From: Agarivorans sp050870875
GTDB taxonomy: Bacteria > Pseudomonadota > Gammaproteobacteria > Enterobacterales > Celerinatantimonadaceae
Length of the DNA: 64,000 bases
Assembly: GCF_050870875.2 (NCBI RefSeq)
Contig: NZ_CP194041.2
Span: 3,844,001-3,908,000 of the forward strand
Direction: 5' to 3'
Positions 62,904-64,000 of this stretch are shown here, one piece after another. The position numbers were made by a program, and so were the translations under genes. Within the stretch, counting starts at the first letter, position 1; every line of letters begins with the position of its first letter. The notes below the pieces were generated by a model. The model searched no databases. It had not been told where the DNA came from and saw nothing but the letters and a program-made list of their open reading frames with translations.

Positions 62904-63503
62904 ATGGAAATATTGCTGTATAGCGCGAAAGGATCAAATAGCTCGCAAAGAGTAGAATGGATCCTCAATTTCAAAGCTATCCCACACCAAAAAATTGAGC
63001 TTAGCGCCAATGAATTGGCAACCAGCTATCGAGCCATTAACCCTTTTGGCTATGTTCCCTCCTTGGCTGTAGATGGTTTTGTATTTTCGGAATCGATGGC
63101 TATCGCCGAATATCTAGAGGAAAAATTTCAGAACGGTCCTTTACTTAGTCAAAATATCAACCAAAAAACCAATATTCGTCGTGTTTGTGAATACGTAAAC
63201 TCAAGTATTCATTCACCTCAAAATAGAACTGTGCTCAAATTTTTTCGTCCTGAGCTCGATGAACCATCTAAACGAAAACTCCGCGGAGATTGGATTATAC
63301 ATTGCCTTGAACGACTAAGCGCAACTCTCTGTAATGAATCGGGATATGCTATAGGTACACACTTTAGTCTGGCAGATATATTTGTAGCTTCAATATACAA
63401 GAAGGCGTTGCAACATGCTTGTATCGAAAGTGAATTTTACAATCAGCACTTGCTGTTCATTCGAAAAAACCAAAGAGTAGCGACCTCGGAACCACCAACA
63501 TAA
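62904..63503 (+). CDS. glutathione S-transferase family protein
   Basis: A 199-residue cytosolic GST. The N-terminal thioredoxin-like domain has the active-site Ser region (LLYSAKGSNSSQRVEWIL), the cis-proline block (INPFGYVPSLAVDG) and the glutathione-contact SESMAIAEYLEEKF. The helical C-terminal domain carries HFSLADIFVASIYKKA. It resembles zeta/maleylacetoacetate isomerase-like members. GGAGG precedes the start. It is monocistronic. Ring-fission isomerisation or detoxification are both possible. Confidence 0.85.
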   Translation: MEILLYSAKGSNSSQRVEWILNFKAIPHQKIELSANELATSYRAINPFGYVPSLAVDGFVFSESMAIAEYLEEKFQNGPLLSQNINQKTNIRRVCEYVNSSIHSPQNRTVLKFFRPELDEPSKRKLRGDWIIHCLERLSATLCNESGYAIGTHFSLADIFVASIYKKALQHACIESEFYNQHLLFIRKNQRVATSEPPT

Positions 63504-63580
63504 TCGGCTAGCCGGAGGTCTTTCACCTCCAGCTAGCGCTGCCTACCTCGGTCATGCCACTCCGGCGGTTTAAATCAAAT

Positions 63581-63856
63581 TTAAACGAGATGAAACTGAC
63601 TGCGCATCCCTTGCTCTCGGATTGGAATAATCGCTTGATATGCTGCACTGTTATACCAATTTTGGGCGCTTTTCTTGTCTGGAAATTCGATGACGGCTTT
63701 AATTGGGTGCTCAACTTCACCATGTAAGCTCTCTATTTCACCTCTGGCGATGAAGTGCCCACCAAAGGCTTTCAATGTTTCAGCAGCTAGGGCGCTGTAT
63801 TTTGATAGTTGCGTTTTATCTATAGGGCTCACATCGACGATCACTAAACTTGTCAT
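63581..63856 (-). CDS. DUF1330-family protein
   Basis: A 91-residue dimeric alpha-beta-barrel protein. LSKYSALAAETLKAFGGHFIARGE, KAVIEFPDKKSAQNWYNSAAYQAI (quoted in part: EFPDKKSAQNWYNSAAYQ) and the ending GMRSQFHLV fit DUF1330 closely. AGGA lies 12 bases before the start. It is divergent from the LysR gene at the window edge and could be its target. The function is unknown. Confidence 0.85.
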   Translation of the reverse strand: MTSLVIVDVSPIDKTQLSKYSALAAETLKAFGGHFIARGEIESLHGEVEHPIKAVIEFPDKKSAQNWYNSAAYQAIIPIREQGMRSQFHLV

Positions 63857-63947
63857 TTTCTAAATCCTTAAATGATTGAGTTGACATAGCTTATGCTTAC
63901 GATTAACACTAAACAATAACCCAATAATTAACTTACTGTTTAAATTT

Positions 63948-64000
63948 ATGAACAGCGTAAAATTAGCGCCTTTACTATTAATTTTTGTTGAAGTGGCCAA
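63948..64000 (+). CDS. LysR-family regulator, N-terminal fragment cut by the window edge
   Basis: ATG 63948 opens a frame that reads MNSVKLAPLLLIFVEVA and runs off the window. This is the usual beginning of a LysR helix-turn-helix (LxxFVEVAxxGSFxxAA). No strong ribosome-binding site is seen. Divergent from the DUF1330 gene. Confidence 0.6.
   Translation, partial: MNSVKLAPLLLIFVEVA

Overview
The window reads as chromosomal DNA of a marine-type gammaproteobacterium, most likely an Alteromonadales or Vibrio relative (my guess is an Agarivorans-like genus). This is inferred from the NhaD Na+/H+ antiporter, three chemoreceptors, DUF3634 and PA3496-family small proteins, the yceI-yceJ pair, a dgkA-eptA operon and a formate channel carrying CBS domains. 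Base composition is moderate throughout. I saw no tRNA, rRNA, CRISPR array or insertion sequence.

Layout. 1-2.5 kb: an integron attC site closing a cassette whose gene lies off the left edge, then an Rrf2 regulator divergent from a DHA2 drug-efflux protein, with repeated operator-like sequences between them. 2.8-5.1 kb: a SigZ-like ECF sigma factor and a chemoreceptor. 5.7-8.7 kb: two operons (dgkA-eptA; PepSY protein-cytochrome b561), each preceded by a CTTAAG-N5-CTTAAG box of the PmrA/BasR type. This suggests a cell-envelope stress regulon. 9-10.6 kb: a PAS-containing (Aer-like) chemoreceptor. 11.3-16.5 kb: a GltD-like flavoprotein translationally coupled to a single-chain pyruvate:ferredoxin oxidoreductase (NifJ). 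17.2-22.9 kb: a giant EvgS-like hybrid kinase with three periplasmic ligand modules, followed by an HD-GYP response regulator that links it to c-di-GMP.

23-38 kb is a catabolic island. A five-gene operon (ltnD-otnK-otnC-otnI-gntP) for four-carbon acid sugars runs opposite a DeoR-family regulator, with two TGTTAATTWATG repeats between them. Next comes a GntR/FCD regulator and a complete branched-chain-type ABC importer followed by an M20 carbamoylase-type hydrolase and an amidase. This second set looks like a pathway for importing and hydrolysing an amide or ureido compound.

38.5-48.2 kb: a YiiX-like papain-fold hydrolase, a long KfrA-like coiled-coil protein, a third chemoreceptor, a DUF2799 protein, the ribosome-rescue hydrolase ArfB and a GGDEF-EAL protein. 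48.5-53.3 kb: a complete but decayed DUF3450-ExbB-ExbB-ExbD-TonB-TPR energising operon. All six genes are interrupted: three in-frame TAG codons, four frameshifts (one at a C11 run) and an apparent in-frame deletion. The neighbouring genes are intact.

53.3-64 kb: a formate/nitrite channel fused to a CBS pair, divergent from a YeiE-like LysR regulator with an ATC-N9-GAT operator; small envelope proteins, one behind a Fur-like box; yceI-yceJ; a PA3496-family gene with a strong terminator; nhaD; a LysR regulator divergent from a carboxymuconolactone decarboxylase-tautomerase-DUF4865 operon; a GST; a DUF1330 protein; and the first 53 bp of a LysR gene that runs off the right edge.
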